Assembly: GCA_024515975.1 (NCBI GenBank)
Contig: JAMSKV010000003.1
Location: 186,001-250,000 of the forward strand
DNA: 64,000 bases
Reading direction: 5' to 3'
DNA from: Endosaccharibacter trunci
GTDB lineage: Bacteria; Pseudomonadota; Alphaproteobacteria; Acetobacterales; Acetobacteraceae
The notes below the pieces were generated by a model. It was not told the origin of the DNA. It saw only the letters and a list, made by a program, of their open reading frames with translations, and did no database searches. Below are positions 16,448-25,014 of the stretch, one piece after another. A program made the translations under genes and the position numbers. The first letter of the stretch is position 1. Each line of letters begins with the position of its first letter.

Positions 16448-18672
16448 GAGACCGCTCCGGCCGGTTCCACGAAATTATCCAGCACGCGCTTGAACCCCGC
16501 CTTCTCGAACCGGACGTCCAGCTTGCCGTCCTCCGCGCCTTCCACGATTCCGTAGCCGAATTTCTGATGGAATACTCGCGTGCCGGGCGCAATTCCGCCC
16601 TCCCGCTTCGGTCTGGCCGGCTGCTCCCAGGCTTCGATCGTACGCGGCCTGCGCGCGGAGAGAGGGAACTGGCCCCCGAAGACGGGCGGCGCGTTGCGCA
16701 TCTGCTCCCGCGCCAGCGCCGCCGATCCCATCTGCTCCACATGCTCCGGCGGCAACTCGTCGATGAAGCGGCTCGGAATCGAGCTCTGCCAGTTGGCGTA
16801 GATGCGGCGATTGGCGGCGTGGCTGATCAGCGCGCGCTTGCGGGCGCGGGTGATGCCGACATAGGCCAGCCTGCGCTCCTCCTCCAGACCCTTCTCGCCG
16901 CCTTCGTCCAGCGTGCGCTGCGACGGAAACACGCCCTCTTCCCAGCCCGGCAGGAAAACGCTGTCGAATTCGAGCCCCTTGGCGCCGTGCAGCGTCATGA
17001 GGTTCACGCGTTCGGCGCCGGCATTCTCGTCGTTCTCCATCACCAGAGAGACGTGTTCGAGAAAACCGCCCAGGGTTTCGAAATCCACCAGGGCGCGCAC
17101 CAGCTCCTTCAGATTGTCGAGACGGGTCGGCGCATCCGGCGATTTGTCCTTCTTCCACATCTCCACATAGCCGCTCTCCTCGAGCAGCATCTCGACCACG
17201 CCGATATGCGCCGGTCCGAGATCCTCCGCGGCCGAACGCGACAGCATCTCGCGTCCGCGCGCCAGCGTCTCCATCAGCGCGTTGAGCTGTTCGCGCACGC
17301 GGCCTTTCAAGGACCCGTCCTGCAGCTTGCGCAGCACCGCCATGGTTAGCGGAATACGTTCCTCGCGCGCCAGCGTATGGAGTGCGGACAAGGCGACGTC
17401 GCCGACGCCGCGACGGGGAACGTTGATGATCCGCTCGAAGGCGAGATCGTCCGATGGCTGGTTCAGCACCCGCATATAGGCGATCGCGTCGCGAATCTCC
17501 TGGCGCTCGTAGAACCGGAGGCCGCCGACCACGCGATAGGGAATGCCCAGCGTGATCAGCCGCTCCTCGAACGCCCGCGTCTGGAAACCGGCGCGCACCA
17601 GGATCGCCATTTCCGACAAAGACTGCTTCTCGCGCTGCAACTGTTCGATGCGCTCGCCGACCATGCGGGCTTCCTCGTCGGAATCCCACACGCTGGCGAT
17701 CATCACCTTCTCGCCCTCGGCATCGTTGCGGCCCGGGCGCAGGGTCTTGCCGAGCCGCCCGTCGTTATGCGCGATCAGCCCGGACGCGGCGGCCAGGATC
17801 GGCGCGGTGGAGCGGTAGTTGCTTTCCAGTTTCACCAGCGTGGCGCCGGGGAAATCCTTCTCGAAGCGCAGGATGTTCTCCACCTCCGCGCCGCGCCAGG
17901 AATAGATCGACTGATCGTCGTCGCCGACGCAGCAGATATTGGCGCTGCCGTCCGGACGCTGCGCCAGCAGACGCAGCCAGAGATACTGCACCGTGTTGGT
18001 GTCCTGGTATTCGTCCACCAGCATGTAGCGAAAGAAGCGGTGATACTGCGCGAGAACATCCGGGCGCGCGCGCAGGATCTCCACCATGTGGAGCATCAGA
18101 TCGCCGAAATCGGCGGCGTTCAGCTCCGCCAGGCGGCGCTGGTAGTCGCCGTAGACGAGGCGCGCCTTGCCGCCCGCGAACTCCGTGTCCTCTGCGGGCG
18201 TCACACGCTCCGGCGTCAGCCCGCGATCCTTCCAGCGCTGGATCGCTCCCATCAGCCCCGGCGCCGGCCAGCGCTTGGTGTCGATCCGGTGCAGTTCCAT
18301 CACCTGCTTCAACAGGCGAAGCTGATCGTCCGTGTCCAGAATGGTGAAGTTGGAGCTCAGGCCGACATATTCCGCGTGACGGCGCAGCATGCGCGCGCAG
18401 AGCGCGTGGAACGTGCCCAGCCACAATCCCTCCGCCGGGCGGCCCAGCAGCGCGGAAACACGCTCGCGCATTTCGCGCGCCGCCTTGTTGGTGAAGGTCA
18501 CCGCCAGCACCTGGCCCGGCGACGCGCGGCCGCTGAGCAGGATATGCGCGAAGCGGGTGGTCAGAACGCGGGTCTTGCCGGTGCCGGCGCCCGCCAGCAC
18601 CAGGAGCGGTCCGTCCACGGTTTCCACCGCCAGCCGCTGTTCGGGATTCAGCCGATCGAGATAGGTGTCCAT
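16444..18672 (-). CDS. uvrD: UvrD/PcrA-type ATP-dependent DNA helicase
   Basis: A superfamily 1A 3'-to-5' helicase for excision and mismatch repair and removal of protein roadblocks. It has 742 residues. The Q motif is near residue 9 (LNPEQRLAVE), Walker A is AGAGTGKTRVLTTR (about 28-41), motif Ia AVTFTNKAAREMRER, motif II VDEYQDTN, motif III DDDQSIYSWRGA, motif IV LESNYRST, motif V LMTLHGAKGLEFDSVFLPGWEEGVFP and motif VI EERRLAYVGITRARK. The C-terminal ~50 residues form the PcrA/UvrD tudor-like domain (GTRVFHQKFGYGIVEG) that contacts RNA polymerase in PcrA. First gene of the uvrD-prmA-GNAT run. Confidence 0.95.
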   Translation of the reverse strand: MDTYLDRLNPEQRLAVETVDGPLLVLAGAGTGKTRVLTTRFAHILLSGRASPGQVLAVTFTNKAAREMRERVSALLGRPAEGLWLGTFHALCARMLRRHAEYVGLSSNFTILDTDDQLRLLKQVMELHRIDTKRWPAPGLMGAIQRWKDRGLTPERVTPAEDTEFAGGKARLVYGDYQRRLAELNAADFGDLMLHMVEILRARPDVLAQYHRFFRYMLVDEYQDTNTVQYLWLRLLAQRPDGSANICCVGDDDQSIYSWRGAEVENILRFEKDFPGATLVKLESNYRSTAPILAAASGLIAHNDGRLGKTLRPGRNDAEGEKVMIASVWDSDEEARMVGERIEQLQREKQSLSEMAILVRAGFQTRAFEERLITLGIPYRVVGGLRFYERQEIRDAIAYMRVLNQPSDDLAFERIINVPRRGVGDVALSALHTLAREERIPLTMAVLRKLQDGSLKGRVREQLNALMETLARGREMLSRSAAEDLGPAHIGVVEMLLEESGYVEMWKKDKSPDAPTRLDNLKELVRALVDFETLGGFLEHVSLVMENDENAGAERVNLMTLHGAKGLEFDSVFLPGWEEGVFPSQRTLDEGGEKGLEEERRLAYVGITRARKRALISHAANRRIYANWQSSIPSRFIDELPPEHVEQMGSAALAREQMRNAPPVFGGQFPLSARRPRTIEAWEQPARPKREGGIAPGTRVFHQKFGYGIVEGAEDGKLDVRFEKAGFKRVLDNFVEPAGAVS

Positions 18673-18846
18673 GCGCGTCGCAATCTAGAGCATCCTCCCG
18701 CTGAACGGTATCGTTCGGGCGGATAAAGCTCGCGCGCCGGAGGGACAGCCGGGAGCGCGATCCGATCCGCCCCGCCAGCCCCCGCCGGGATAAGGTGTTC
18801 CCTCCCGCCGCCATTCAATCTAACGTTCCGTTAGCGATCTTATGCG

Positions 18847-19557
18847 GTGGTGCTCTTGCCGGTTTCCACGGCCCCTCAGCCGGTTTTCAGCTCGACGGGC
18901 CCGCAGGGCCATCGCGCCCGCATGCGCGAGCGGCTGCTTTCGCGCGGCGCGGCGGCGCTGGCCGATTACGAGATCCTGGAAATGCTGCTGTTCCTGGGCA
19001 TTCCCCGGCGCGACACCAAGCCGCTCGCCAAGGAGCTGATCAACCGCTTCGGCGATCTCGCCGCGGTTCTGTCCGCACCTCCCGACGCCCTGGCCGTGCG
19101 TGGCGGGCTCGGTGCCGATGCCGTCTCCGTCCTCGGCATGCCCCGGGAAGCCGCTGCGCGCCTGTCGCTTGCGGAGGATCGGGCCCGTCCGGTGCTCAAC
19201 AACTGGGACCGGCTGCTGGCCTATTTCGACACAGCCCTGCAGGGCGCCGTGCCCGGCCAGCTCCGCATGCTGCTGCTCGACAACCGCAATCGCCTGCTCT
19301 CGGACGAACCGCTTGCCGGCGAGGCGGAGGACCTGCCGCACGCCCTGGCCGCGCGGGCGCTGTTTCTGCACGCCACCGCCCTGGTGCTCGTGCGGGTTCT
19401 GCCGCCGGGCCCGCTGGACAAGGCTTTGCCCAGGAAGGAAGCCACCCTGGCCACCGCGCTCGGCCGGGCGATCGCGCCGCTGAATATCGTGCTGCACGAC
19501 CACATGCTGGTCGGCGGAGCGAACTGGATCAGTCTGCGGCAGAAGAGTCTGCTGTAG
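18847..19557 (+). CDS. RadC-like protein lacking the JAMM metal site
   Basis: A 236-residue RadC/UPF0758 paralogue. The N-terminal signature GHRARMRERLLSRGAAALADYEILEMLLFLGIPRRD (about 21-56) and the helix-hairpin-helix region are normal, and the C-terminal HDHMLVGG...WISLRQKSLL is conserved. The JAMM block, normally VHNHPSGDPxPS..D, reads VRVLPPGPLDKALPRKE here, so both metal-binding His and the Asp are gone. The preceding TVNHTPVYPRE block is also degenerate. It therefore cannot be a JAMM hydrolase. A GTG start at 18847 (or 18850) is required, as a stop lies 12 bases upstream. Its end overlaps the convergent HAD gene by 29 bases. A normal RadC is encoded 850 bases downstream. Confidence 0.85.
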   Translation: MVLLPVSTAPQPVFSSTGPQGHRARMRERLLSRGAAALADYEILEMLLFLGIPRRDTKPLAKELINRFGDLAAVLSAPPDALAVRGGLGADAVSVLGMPREAAARLSLAEDRARPVLNNWDRLLAYFDTALQGAVPGQLRMLLLDNRNRLLSDEPLAGEAEDLPHALAARALFLHATALVLVRVLPPGPLDKALPRKEATLATALGRAIAPLNIVLHDHMLVGGANWISLRQKSLL

Positions 19558-20227
19558 CATGGAGGGATTGCGCGATCGCGGCGACCAGCTCGTCCGTCCG
19601 TTCCACCAGGGCGTCCGCGCCGGCCTGCTCCAGCTCGGCACGTCCGCCATAGCCCCAAAGCACCCCCAGCGCCCGCACGCCATTGGCATGCGCGCCGTTG
19701 ATGTCGTAGCGCCGGTCGCCGATCATCACGGCGCGGGCGGGATCCACGCGCTGCTCGCGGATCAGGCGCGCGATCAGGTCCGGCTTCTCAGCGCCACTGT
19801 CGTCCGGATTGGCGCCGTAGAAGGCGGAGAAGAACCGGCTGAAGTTCTTCCGCTCCAGGATCTGCACGGCCATGTGGCGCGGCTTCGAGGTTGCCAGGAT
19901 CAGCCTGTAGCCCGAGGCGGCAAGCTGCTCCAGCGCCGTCTCGATGCCCGGAAAGGCCGGGCTTTCGAACATGGCGCCGCCGATCTCGTAATGGTACCGG
20001 TAGCGCTCCACGGCCAGATCGACGCGGTCGTCGCCGCGATCGCGCAGCAGTTTCAGCACGCTGTCGTGCAGCGGCGGCCCGATCATCCACTCGAGCCGCT
20101 CGTCCGGCGGCAAAGCGTGGCCCAGATCGGACATGCCGCGCCGCAGCCCGGCGACGATGCCGTCGTAGGAAGCGATCAGCGTGCCGTCGAGATCGAGCAG
20201 AACAGCGGGCGCATCGGGGTGAGGCAT
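19529..20227 (-). CDS. HAD-superfamily phosphatase (phosphoglycolate phosphatase-like)
   Basis: A 232-residue HAD hydrolase from the ATG at 20227. Motif I is LLDLDGTLIAS (nucleophile and acid Asp, about residues 10-20), motif II LILATSK (Thr/Ser), motif III Lys in AEKPDLI, and motif IV MIGDRRYDINGAHANG. The helical cap between motifs I and II is of the C1 type seen in Gph/PgmB proteins. Substrate is not resolved: 2-phosphoglycolate or another small phosphoester. The gene lies alone between two RadC genes on the other strand and overlaps the 3' end of the first. Confidence 0.9.
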   Translation of the reverse strand: MPHPDAPAVLLDLDGTLIASYDGIVAGLRRGMSDLGHALPPDERLEWMIGPPLHDSVLKLLRDRGDDRVDLAVERYRYHYEIGGAMFESPAFPGIETALEQLAASGYRLILATSKPRHMAVQILERKNFSRFFSAFYGANPDDSGAEKPDLIARLIREQRVDPARAVMIGDRRYDINGAHANGVRALGVLWGYGGRAELEQAGADALVERTDELVAAIAQSLHATADSSAAD

Positions 20228-20406
20228 TCGAACTCCATCGGCCGCTTCACCAACCGCCAAGGTTTCGGCGCGACACTCCTGAACGGCCGCGAGGGCCACG
20301 CCGTCGAGAATGGACGCTCCGCTCCACCCCGTCCATGCACGCCGGGCGGACAACAGGACGGTGTTTGCCGCAAGGCAGCATGGGCGTCGAGGGGAGGAAG
20401 GCCGTC

Positions 20407-21162
20407 ATGAGCGGTTTCGCCGATGCGGGTCTCTCGGCCAGAGTAACGCAGCCGCCGGAAGCGGTCGCGGCGCTCGACACGCTGGACCGCCGTTTGCGCG
20501 AGGCCGGCCTTCCCGGCTTGTCACCCGCCGCCGTCACGCCTCCGGAGCCGGAAACCGATCTGGCGCTGCTGGCCCGCTTCCTTCGGATGCTGATGCCGGC
20601 TGCCGGCGATACCGGTCGCCTCGCGGAACAGGCTCTGGCCCGGTTCGGCTCCTTTGCCGGCCTGCTCGCGGCGCCGTTGCAGGAGCTTCGCGGCATGCAA
20701 GGGTTCGGCCCGCACTGCCTGTCCGGCATCAAGCTTCTGCACGAGGCGGCCTTGCGCCTGGCCCGCGCCCGCATGGACGGAACTCCGGTGCTGAACGACC
20801 CGGCAGCCCTGATGGACTATCTGACCGCCGTTCTCGCCCGGGAGCGCATCGAGCAGTTCCGCATCCTGTTTCTCGACGATCGCGATCGCCTGCTCGCCGA
20901 CGAGGCGCAGGCGCGCGGCACCGTGAACCACACCCCGGTCTATCCGCGTGAGGTCGCCAGGCGCGCGCTCGAGTTGCGTGCCGCCGCCGTGGTGCTGGTG
21001 CACAACCATCCGAGCGGCGACCCGACCCCGTCGCGCGAGGATCTCGAGATGACCAGACAGGTCGTCGCCGCCTGCGCCGTGCTGCGCGTCTCCGTGCGCG
21101 ATCATCTGATCATCGGCAACGGGCGCTGGATCAGTTTCCGGGCGGAGAGGTTGATCGGGTAG
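20407..21162 (+). CDS. radC: RadC family protein with intact JAMM motif
   Basis: A 251-residue RadC/UPF0758 protein. A helix-hairpin-helix-like N-terminal half (RFGSFAGLLAAPLQELRGMQGFGPHCLSGIK) precedes the MPN/JAMM domain with all ligands: Glu in FLDDRDRLLADEAQ, then VNHTPVYPREV and LVHNHPSGDPTPSREDLEMT (two His and Asp). The end (HLIIGNGRWISFRAERL) is typical. RadC proteins were once linked to DNA repair, but the biochemical role is uncertain. The start at 20407 is chosen because the family core begins about 30 residues later; the open frame continues upstream without features. Followed by a small hairpin (about 21163-21181) and a dispersed repeat. Confidence 0.91.
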   Translation: MSGFADAGLSARVTQPPEAVAALDTLDRRLREAGLPGLSPAAVTPPEPETDLALLARFLRMLMPAAGDTGRLAEQALARFGSFAGLLAAPLQELRGMQGFGPHCLSGIKLLHEAALRLARARMDGTPVLNDPAALMDYLTAVLARERIEQFRILFLDDRDRLLADEAQARGTVNHTPVYPREVARRALELRAAAVVLVHNHPSGDPTPSREDLEMTRQVVAACAVLRVSVRDHLIIGNGRWISFRAERLIG

Positions 21163-21206
21163 AGAAAGGCTGTTCTTTCTTGGCCCGGCGCGTTGCCAAT
21201 TCTGCG

Positions 21207-21254
21207 CACCAGACGGACAGAAATCTTTTGCTTCTTTTTCTTCAGAAAAAGGAG
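21207..21254. repeat. Dispersed AT-rich hairpin repeat, copy A
   Basis: ACGGACAGAAATC followed by TTTTGCTTCTTTTTC-TTCA-GAAAAAGGAG. The palindrome 21231-21254 has one mismatch relative to the other copies. It lies between the convergent radC and purK genes, four bases from the purK stop, so it could terminate transcription from either side. Strikingly AT-rich against its surroundings. Confidence 0.75.
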
Positions 21255-21257
21255 CCC

Positions 21258-22400
21258 TTACTCATCTGCTCGCGCCAGCACGCCGAGTGCATCTCGCACC
21301 CCGAATGCCCCTGGCAAGCCGCCCTTCGGGAACAGCCGGTTCACATGGCCCATCTTCCGGCCGGGGCGCGCTTCCGCCTTGCCGTAGAGATGCGGCAGCA
21401 GGCCAGGCGTCGCCAGGATCTGCGGCCAGAGCGCCATGTCCTCCGGCCCGACCAGATTGCGCATCACCGCGTCGGAATGGCGGATTGCCGGGGGCAGAGG
21501 CAGGCCGGTCACGGCGCGCACATGCATCTCGAACTGGTCCACGGGGCAGGCATCCATGGTCCAGTGCCCGGAATTATGCGGACGCGGCGCGATCTCGTTC
21601 ACCAGCAGCCGTCCCTTGCGGTCGAGAAAGAACTCGACCCCCATCAGCCCCACCAGATCGAGCGATTCCGCCACGCGAGTCGCCAGCGCCACGGCCTCGT
21701 CGCACGCAGCCTCGCCAACCGGCGCCGGCGCCAGGGTAAGGTCGAGAATATGGTGGCGATGGATGTTCCGCACCGGATCGAAGCAGCGCACCGTGCCGTC
21801 CAGCCCGCGGGCCACCATCACGCTCAGCTCGCAGTCGAAATCGACGAAGCCTTCCGCCACCAGCGGATGCGGCGCCAGCGCGTCGAATGCCGCGTCGAGC
21901 TCGCCGGCGTCGCGCAGGAGGCGCTGGCCCTTGCCGTCATAGCCCAGCCGTGTCGTCTTCAGCACGAACGGGAAACCAAGCGCGTCAGCCGCCGTGTCCA
22001 GCTCCGCGCGATCGTGCACCGCGCGATACGGCGCCACAGGGACGCCGGCGCCTTCCAGAAACGCCTTCTCTGCCAGACGGTCCTGGCTGGTGCGCAGAAC
22101 GGCTCCGGACGGACGCACGGGGCGCAGCGAAGCCAGCAGTTCCAGCCCGTCGGCGCTGACATTCTCGAACTCGAACGTCACCACATCCACCGCCTCGGCG
22201 AAGCGGCGCAGCGCGGCCGGATCGTCATGCGCGCCCAGAGTCGTCGCCGTTGCCACCTGCGCCGCGGGGCCGCCTTCGTCATCGGTCAGGATGTTGGTGC
22301 GAAAGCCCAGCCGCGCCGCCGCCATGGCCGACATCCGGCCGAGCTGGCCGCCGCCGACGATCCCGATCACCCCACCAGAGGGGAGCGCCGCCTCGCTCAC
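21258..22400 (-). CDS. purK: N5-carboxyaminoimidazole ribonucleotide synthase
   Basis: PurK uses ATP and bicarbonate to convert AIR to N5-CAIR in de novo purine synthesis. The 380-residue ATP-grasp protein opens with [24 protein letters not shown] (dinucleotide-like N-terminal domain). It has [14 protein letters not shown], the ATP-grasp segment [18 protein letters not shown], a C-terminal [20 protein letters not shown] signature and [14 protein letters not shown]. The GTG at 22400 overlaps the purE stop (GTGA), giving purE-purK translational coupling; the longer open frame to 22460 would reach into purE. The hairpin repeat copy A lies directly downstream. Confidence 0.96.
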   Translation of the reverse strand: MSEAALPSGGVIGIVGGGQLGRMSAMAAARLGFRTNILTDDEGGPAAQVATATTLGAHDDPAALRRFAEAVDVVTFEFENVSADGLELLASLRPVRPSGAVLRTSQDRLAEKAFLEGAGVPVAPYRAVHDRAELDTAADALGFPFVLKTTRLGYDGKGQRLLRDAGELDAAFDALAPHPLVAEGFVDFDCELSVMVARGLDGTVRCFDPVRNIHRHHILDLTLAPAPVGEAACDEAVALATRVAESLDLVGLMGVEFFLDRKGRLLVNEIAPRPHNSGHWTMDACPVDQFEMHVRAVTGLPLPPAIRHSDAVMRNLVGPEDMALWPQILATPGLLPHLYGKAEARPGRKMGHVNRLFPKGGLPGAFGVRDALGVLARADE

Positions 22401-22948
22401 GAGGCGGGTGCGTCGGTCGACGGCGCGTCGGCCACGGAGGCGGTCTGCAACGCGCGCCATGCTTCCAGACGCGCGCGCAAGGCCGGGTCGGCGAGCGACA
22501 GGATCGATGCCGCCAGCAGCGCCGCGTTCGCGGCACCGGCGCGGCCGATCGCCAGCGTCCCCACAGGAATGCCCGCCGGCATCTGCACGATGGAGAGCAG
22601 GCTATCCATCCCCTTAAGGGCATGGCTTTCCACCGGAACCCCCAGAACGGGCAGGGTGGTCCAGGCCGCGCACATGCCGGGCAGATGCGCGGCGCCGCCC
22701 GCGCCGGCGATGATCACGCGAAGCCCGCGCCGTTGGGCGCTGTCGGCGTAGTCGCGCAAACGGTCCGGGGTGCGATGCGCCGAGGTGATGCGCGTCTCGT
22801 AGGGAATGCCCAGCGTCTCGAGTTGCGACGCCGCATGGCTCATGGTCGCCCAGTCGGACTGCGATCCCATGATCAGCCCGACCAGGGGCGACGCGGTTTC
22901 CGCGGTCTCGGGCAGAACGGGCTCGGCGTCGAGCTCGGTATCGCTCAT
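22397..22948 (-). CDS. purE: N5-carboxyaminoimidazole ribonucleotide mutase (class I PurE)
   Basis: PurE moves the carboxyl group of N5-CAIR to C4, giving CAIR, directly after PurK in purine synthesis. It has 183 residues. The class I signature is clear: [13 protein letters not shown] (about 24-36), the catalytic His loop [25 protein letters not shown], and [33 protein letters not shown]. It has about 20 extra acidic residues at each end compared with the usual 160. It is the upstream partner of purK and follows the DUF465 gene by 10 bases, so the three may form one transcript. Confidence 0.96.
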   Translation of the reverse strand: MSDTELDAEPVLPETAETASPLVGLIMGSQSDWATMSHAASQLETLGIPYETRITSAHRTPDRLRDYADSAQRRGLRVIIAGAGGAAHLPGMCAAWTTLPVLGVPVESHALKGMDSLLSIVQMPAGIPVGTLAIGRAGAANAALLAASILSLADPALRARLEAWRALQTASVADAPSTDAPAS

Positions 22949-22958
22949 TGCTGGGTCC

Positions 22959-23159
22959 TTACGCGATGCTGTCGGGGATCAGCCGGCTTTCCAGCACGGC
23001 GATCTCGTCCTTCAGCAGCAATTTGCGCTTCTTCAGTCGCTGCAGCTGCAGCTGGTCGATCGGCTGCGGCGCGAGCCGGCCGATCACGGTGTCCAGATCG
23101 CGGTGCTCGCTGCGAAGTTCATGCAGTCTGCGCAGCAGGGTATCGCGGTCGATCAGCAT
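22959..23159 (-). CDS. DUF465 (YdcH-like) small protein
   Basis: A 66-residue helical protein from the ATG at 23159; a GTG at 23195 would add 12 residues. The pattern [22 protein letters not shown]...[22 protein letters not shown] is the DUF465/YdcH helical hairpin, common in alphaproteobacteria. Function unknown; the basic [12 protein letters not shown] segment is the conserved part. It is 10 bases upstream of purE and divergent from a second DUF465 gene. Confidence 0.84.
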   Translation of the reverse strand: MLIDRDTLLRRLHELRSEHRDLDTVIGRLAPQPIDQLQLQRLKKRKLLLKDEIAVLESRLIPDSIA

Positions 23160-23314
23160 CGGAATCGCATAGCACGCGTCCGCATCGGGCTCCACATCCG
23201 TTCGCTGAACGTCCGTCCGGTTACGCCTGCGTCATCCGCGCATTTGAGACTCGCCAGCCGGCGCGGGACGGGTCTAGCGTGTCACTGTTCCGTCACACGA
23301 ACAGGAGTCATCAC

Positions 23315-23482
23315 ATGAGCCTGCAATCACGGATCGATAGCCTGCAAACACGACACGCTTCGCTCGATGCCCGTCTGCACGACGAAGACACGCGCCCCAT
23401 GCCCAATCAGGCCACGCTGAACCAGATCAAGCTCGAGAAGCTCCGCGTCAAACGCGAACTGGAGCGTTTGCGACAAAGCTGA
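23315..23482 (+). CDS. DUF465 (YdcH-like) small protein, second copy
   Basis: A 55-residue protein from the ATG at 23315, preceded by CAGGAG. MSLQSRIDSLQTRHASLDARLHDE, then LNQIKLEKLRVKRELERLRQS, shows the same two-helix pattern as its divergent neighbour, with only limited identity between them. It is predicted to be coiled. Function unknown. The 155 bases between the two starts are the only room for both promoters; the first in-frame start of the much longer open frame is far upstream and antisense to purE, so it was not used. Confidence 0.85.
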   Translation: MSLQSRIDSLQTRHASLDARLHDEDTRPMPNQATLNQIKLEKLRVKRELERLRQS

Positions 23483-23491
23483 TCGCGTCGC

Positions 23492-23517
23492 GGCTCCGGG
23501 GCGAGGGCCCCGGGGCC
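23492..23517. terminator. GC-rich hairpin between convergent genes
   Basis: A 10-bp stem with one G-U pair (GGCTCCGGGG with CCCCGGGGCC) and a 6-base loop, 9 bases after the second DUF465 stop and 12 bases from the convergent TrcR stop. No T run on either side, so termination is uncertain. Confidence 0.4.
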
Positions 23518-23528
23518 AAGCGCCGTCG

Positions 23529-24110
23529 TTATGCCGCCTCGTCGTCCGAGTGCGGCGCCGGCGGCAGCGGCACGTTGTGGCCCTCGCGGATCAGCCGCTC
23601 ATTGGCGGCATTCACCATCGCGTTCAGATCCGTCTGCGAGCAGAGGCCCAGAATGACAGGGTCGCGCGGCTTGATATTGGCGCTGTTCCAGTGCTGGCGG
23701 TCGCGCACCTTGGCGATGGTGTCCTTGGTGGTGCCCAGCAGCTTGATGATCTGCACTTCGCTAAGCTGCGGATAGTTCCTCAAAACGAAGGCGATCGCGT
23801 CCGGACGATCGTTCCGCTTCGCCACGGGCGTATAGCGCGCGCCCTTGGAGCGCCGGGCGACCGGGTTCTTCGTCGTCAGCACGGTCAGCCTTGCCTCGGT
23901 GTCCTTTTCCGCCCGGGCGATATCCTCGGCCGACACCTGGTGGTTCGCCACCGGATCGTATCCCACGATGCCCTGGGCCACTTCGCCATCCGCGATCGCC
24001 TGCACTTCCAGCGGGTGCATGCCGCAGAATTCGGCGATCTGGGTGAAGGTCAGCCCGGTCTTCTCGATCATCCAGACCGCGGTGGCCTTGGGCATCAGGG
24101 GCAGGGTCAT
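23529..24110 (-). CDS. DUF1013 regulator, TrcR-type cell-cycle transcription factor
   Basis: A 193-residue protein matching DUF1013, annotated in alphaproteobacteria as the cell-cycle transcriptional regulator TrcR. The conserved opening is MPKATAVWMIEKTGLTFTQIAEFCGMHPLEVQAIADGEVAQGI (about 6-48), a helix-turn-helix-like unit. A second one follows near 120-155 (YPQLSEVQIIKLLGTTKDTIAKVRDRQHWN). The middle holds a basic segment (TTKNPVARRSKGARYTPVAKRNDRPD). The ATG at 24110 is chosen over upstream in-frame codons because the family begins here. A single-gene unit; regulation is not evident. Confidence 0.9.
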   Translation of the reverse strand: MTLPLMPKATAVWMIEKTGLTFTQIAEFCGMHPLEVQAIADGEVAQGIVGYDPVANHQVSAEDIARAEKDTEARLTVLTTKNPVARRSKGARYTPVAKRNDRPDAIAFVLRNYPQLSEVQIIKLLGTTKDTIAKVRDRQHWNSANIKPRDPVILGLCSQTDLNAMVNAANERLIREGHNVPLPPAPHSDDEAA

Positions 24111-24353
24111 GGCAACGGTCCTATGGGCGCGAGACGGTCCGGCCCTGCGGCCGGACGGATGGTCTTCTGAAAGGTAGCGGGGATATGGGGTTCCGGCGCG
24201 GACCCGGTCAAGCCTTTCAGCCATGCGTGCGGCCGAGGACGCCCGATCAGGCAGCATGATGCAACACAGCGCCCCGGCGGCCGGCCCGTTTCCCGCCGAT
24301 GTTCCGCGAGGCCGGTTGCCATGGGCACCCCAGCACCCCGATGCTCGCGCACG

Positions 24354-24380
24354 AAAAAGGGGCCGGTTTCCCGGCCCCTT
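24354..24380 (-). terminator. Intrinsic terminator of hsp20
   Basis: Read on the minus strand, an AAGGGGCCGG/CCGGCCCCTT stem with a 4-base loop and a run of five T. It begins 21 bases after the hsp20 stop. The adjoining 24111-24353 stretch up to the TrcR gene holds nothing else I can support. Confidence 0.85.
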
Positions 24381-24401
24381 CCGTTTCGCGAAACGGCCCG
24401 A

Positions 24402-24881
24402 TCAGGCTGCCTGGCTATCCTCGGCCGGCGCGCCGCCATCATTGGCGATCTGCTTCGGAGCCTGGCCGATGGGGATCCGGCGCGGCTTCAACGCTTCCGG
24501 CACCACGCGCTTCACGGCGATGCGCAGCAGGCCGTGCACGAGATCGGCGTCCTCCACCTGGATGTGGTCAGCCAGGGCGAAACGGCGATCGAAGGCTCGG
24601 GTGGCGATGCCGCGGTGGAGCAGTTCGCCGGAGGCGGACTGGCCCGACGCACGGCCGGAAACGCGCAGCGTGTTGTCCTGAACCAGGATCTCGATGTCGT
24701 CCGGACCGAAGCCGGCGACCGCCAAAGTCAGCACATAGCTGTCTTCGCCGGTCTTCTCGATGTTGTAGGGCGGGAAGGAAGAACCGTTCGTGGTCCCAAC
24801 GGCCTGAGCGGTGTCGATCAGACGCGCCAGACGATCGAAGCCGATCGCGTTGCGGAACAGGGGAGCGAAGTCGGTCTGCAT
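24402..24881 (-). CDS. Small heat-shock protein, Hsp20/IbpA type
   Basis: A cytoplasmic holdase chaperone that keeps denatured proteins soluble. The 159-residue protein has an N-terminal arm (FAPLFRNAIGFDRLARLID), an alpha-crystallin domain (about 39-125, starting FPPYNIEKTGEDSYVLTLAVAGF and including LRVSGRASG and LLHRGIATRAFDRRFALADHI), the conserved A-x-L-x-GLL variant DADLVHGLLRIAV, and a C-terminal IPIG (I-x-I) oligomerisation motif. Class A alphaproteobacterial sHsp. Regulation is unusually legible: the Shine-Dalgarno sequence is inside a ROSE-type hairpin, about 95 bases downstream of a sigma-32-like promoter, and a terminator follows. Confidence 0.95.
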   Translation of the reverse strand: MQTDFAPLFRNAIGFDRLARLIDTAQAVGTTNGSSFPPYNIEKTGEDSYVLTLAVAGFGPDDIEILVQDNTLRVSGRASGQSASGELLHRGIATRAFDRRFALADHIQVEDADLVHGLLRIAVKRVVPEALKPRRIPIGQAPKQIANDGGAPAEDSQAA

Positions 24882-24884
24882 GGT

Positions 24885-24906
24885 AAACCTCCTAGGAGCA
24901 AGGTTT
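24885..24906 (-). promoter_or_regulatory. ROSE-type RNA thermometer hairpin over the hsp20 Shine-Dalgarno
   Basis: On the minus strand the 22 bases just before the hsp20 ATG fold on themselves. AAACCU pairs with AGGUUU, followed by U-G, a bulged G, C-G and U-A, and a 3-base loop. The AGGAGG ribosome-binding site is wholly in the 3' arm, and the 5' arm carries UUGCU with the bulged G, which is the published ROSE signature. Melting on heat shock would release the ribosome-binding site. Upstream leader to about 24979 is of ROSE length. Confidence 0.78.
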
Positions 24907-24985
24907 CGTGGCCCCCCGTACGGCGGGGCCGGTCCATTCGGTGTTTTTCGCCGGCGACCTCATCCGAGCATCGCCCGCCATGCCA

Positions 24986-25014
24986 AAATGGACAGCGCCG
25001 CCCCCTGGATCAAG
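24986..25014 (-). promoter_or_regulatory. Candidate sigma-32 (RpoH) promoter of hsp20
   Basis: On the minus strand: CTTGATC (25014-25008), a 14-base spacer, then GTCCATTT (24993-24986), resembling CTTGAAA-N13/14-CCCATNT. Predicted initiation is near 24979, leaving a leader of about 98 bases. It is embedded in the preceding hairpin. Confidence 0.42.
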
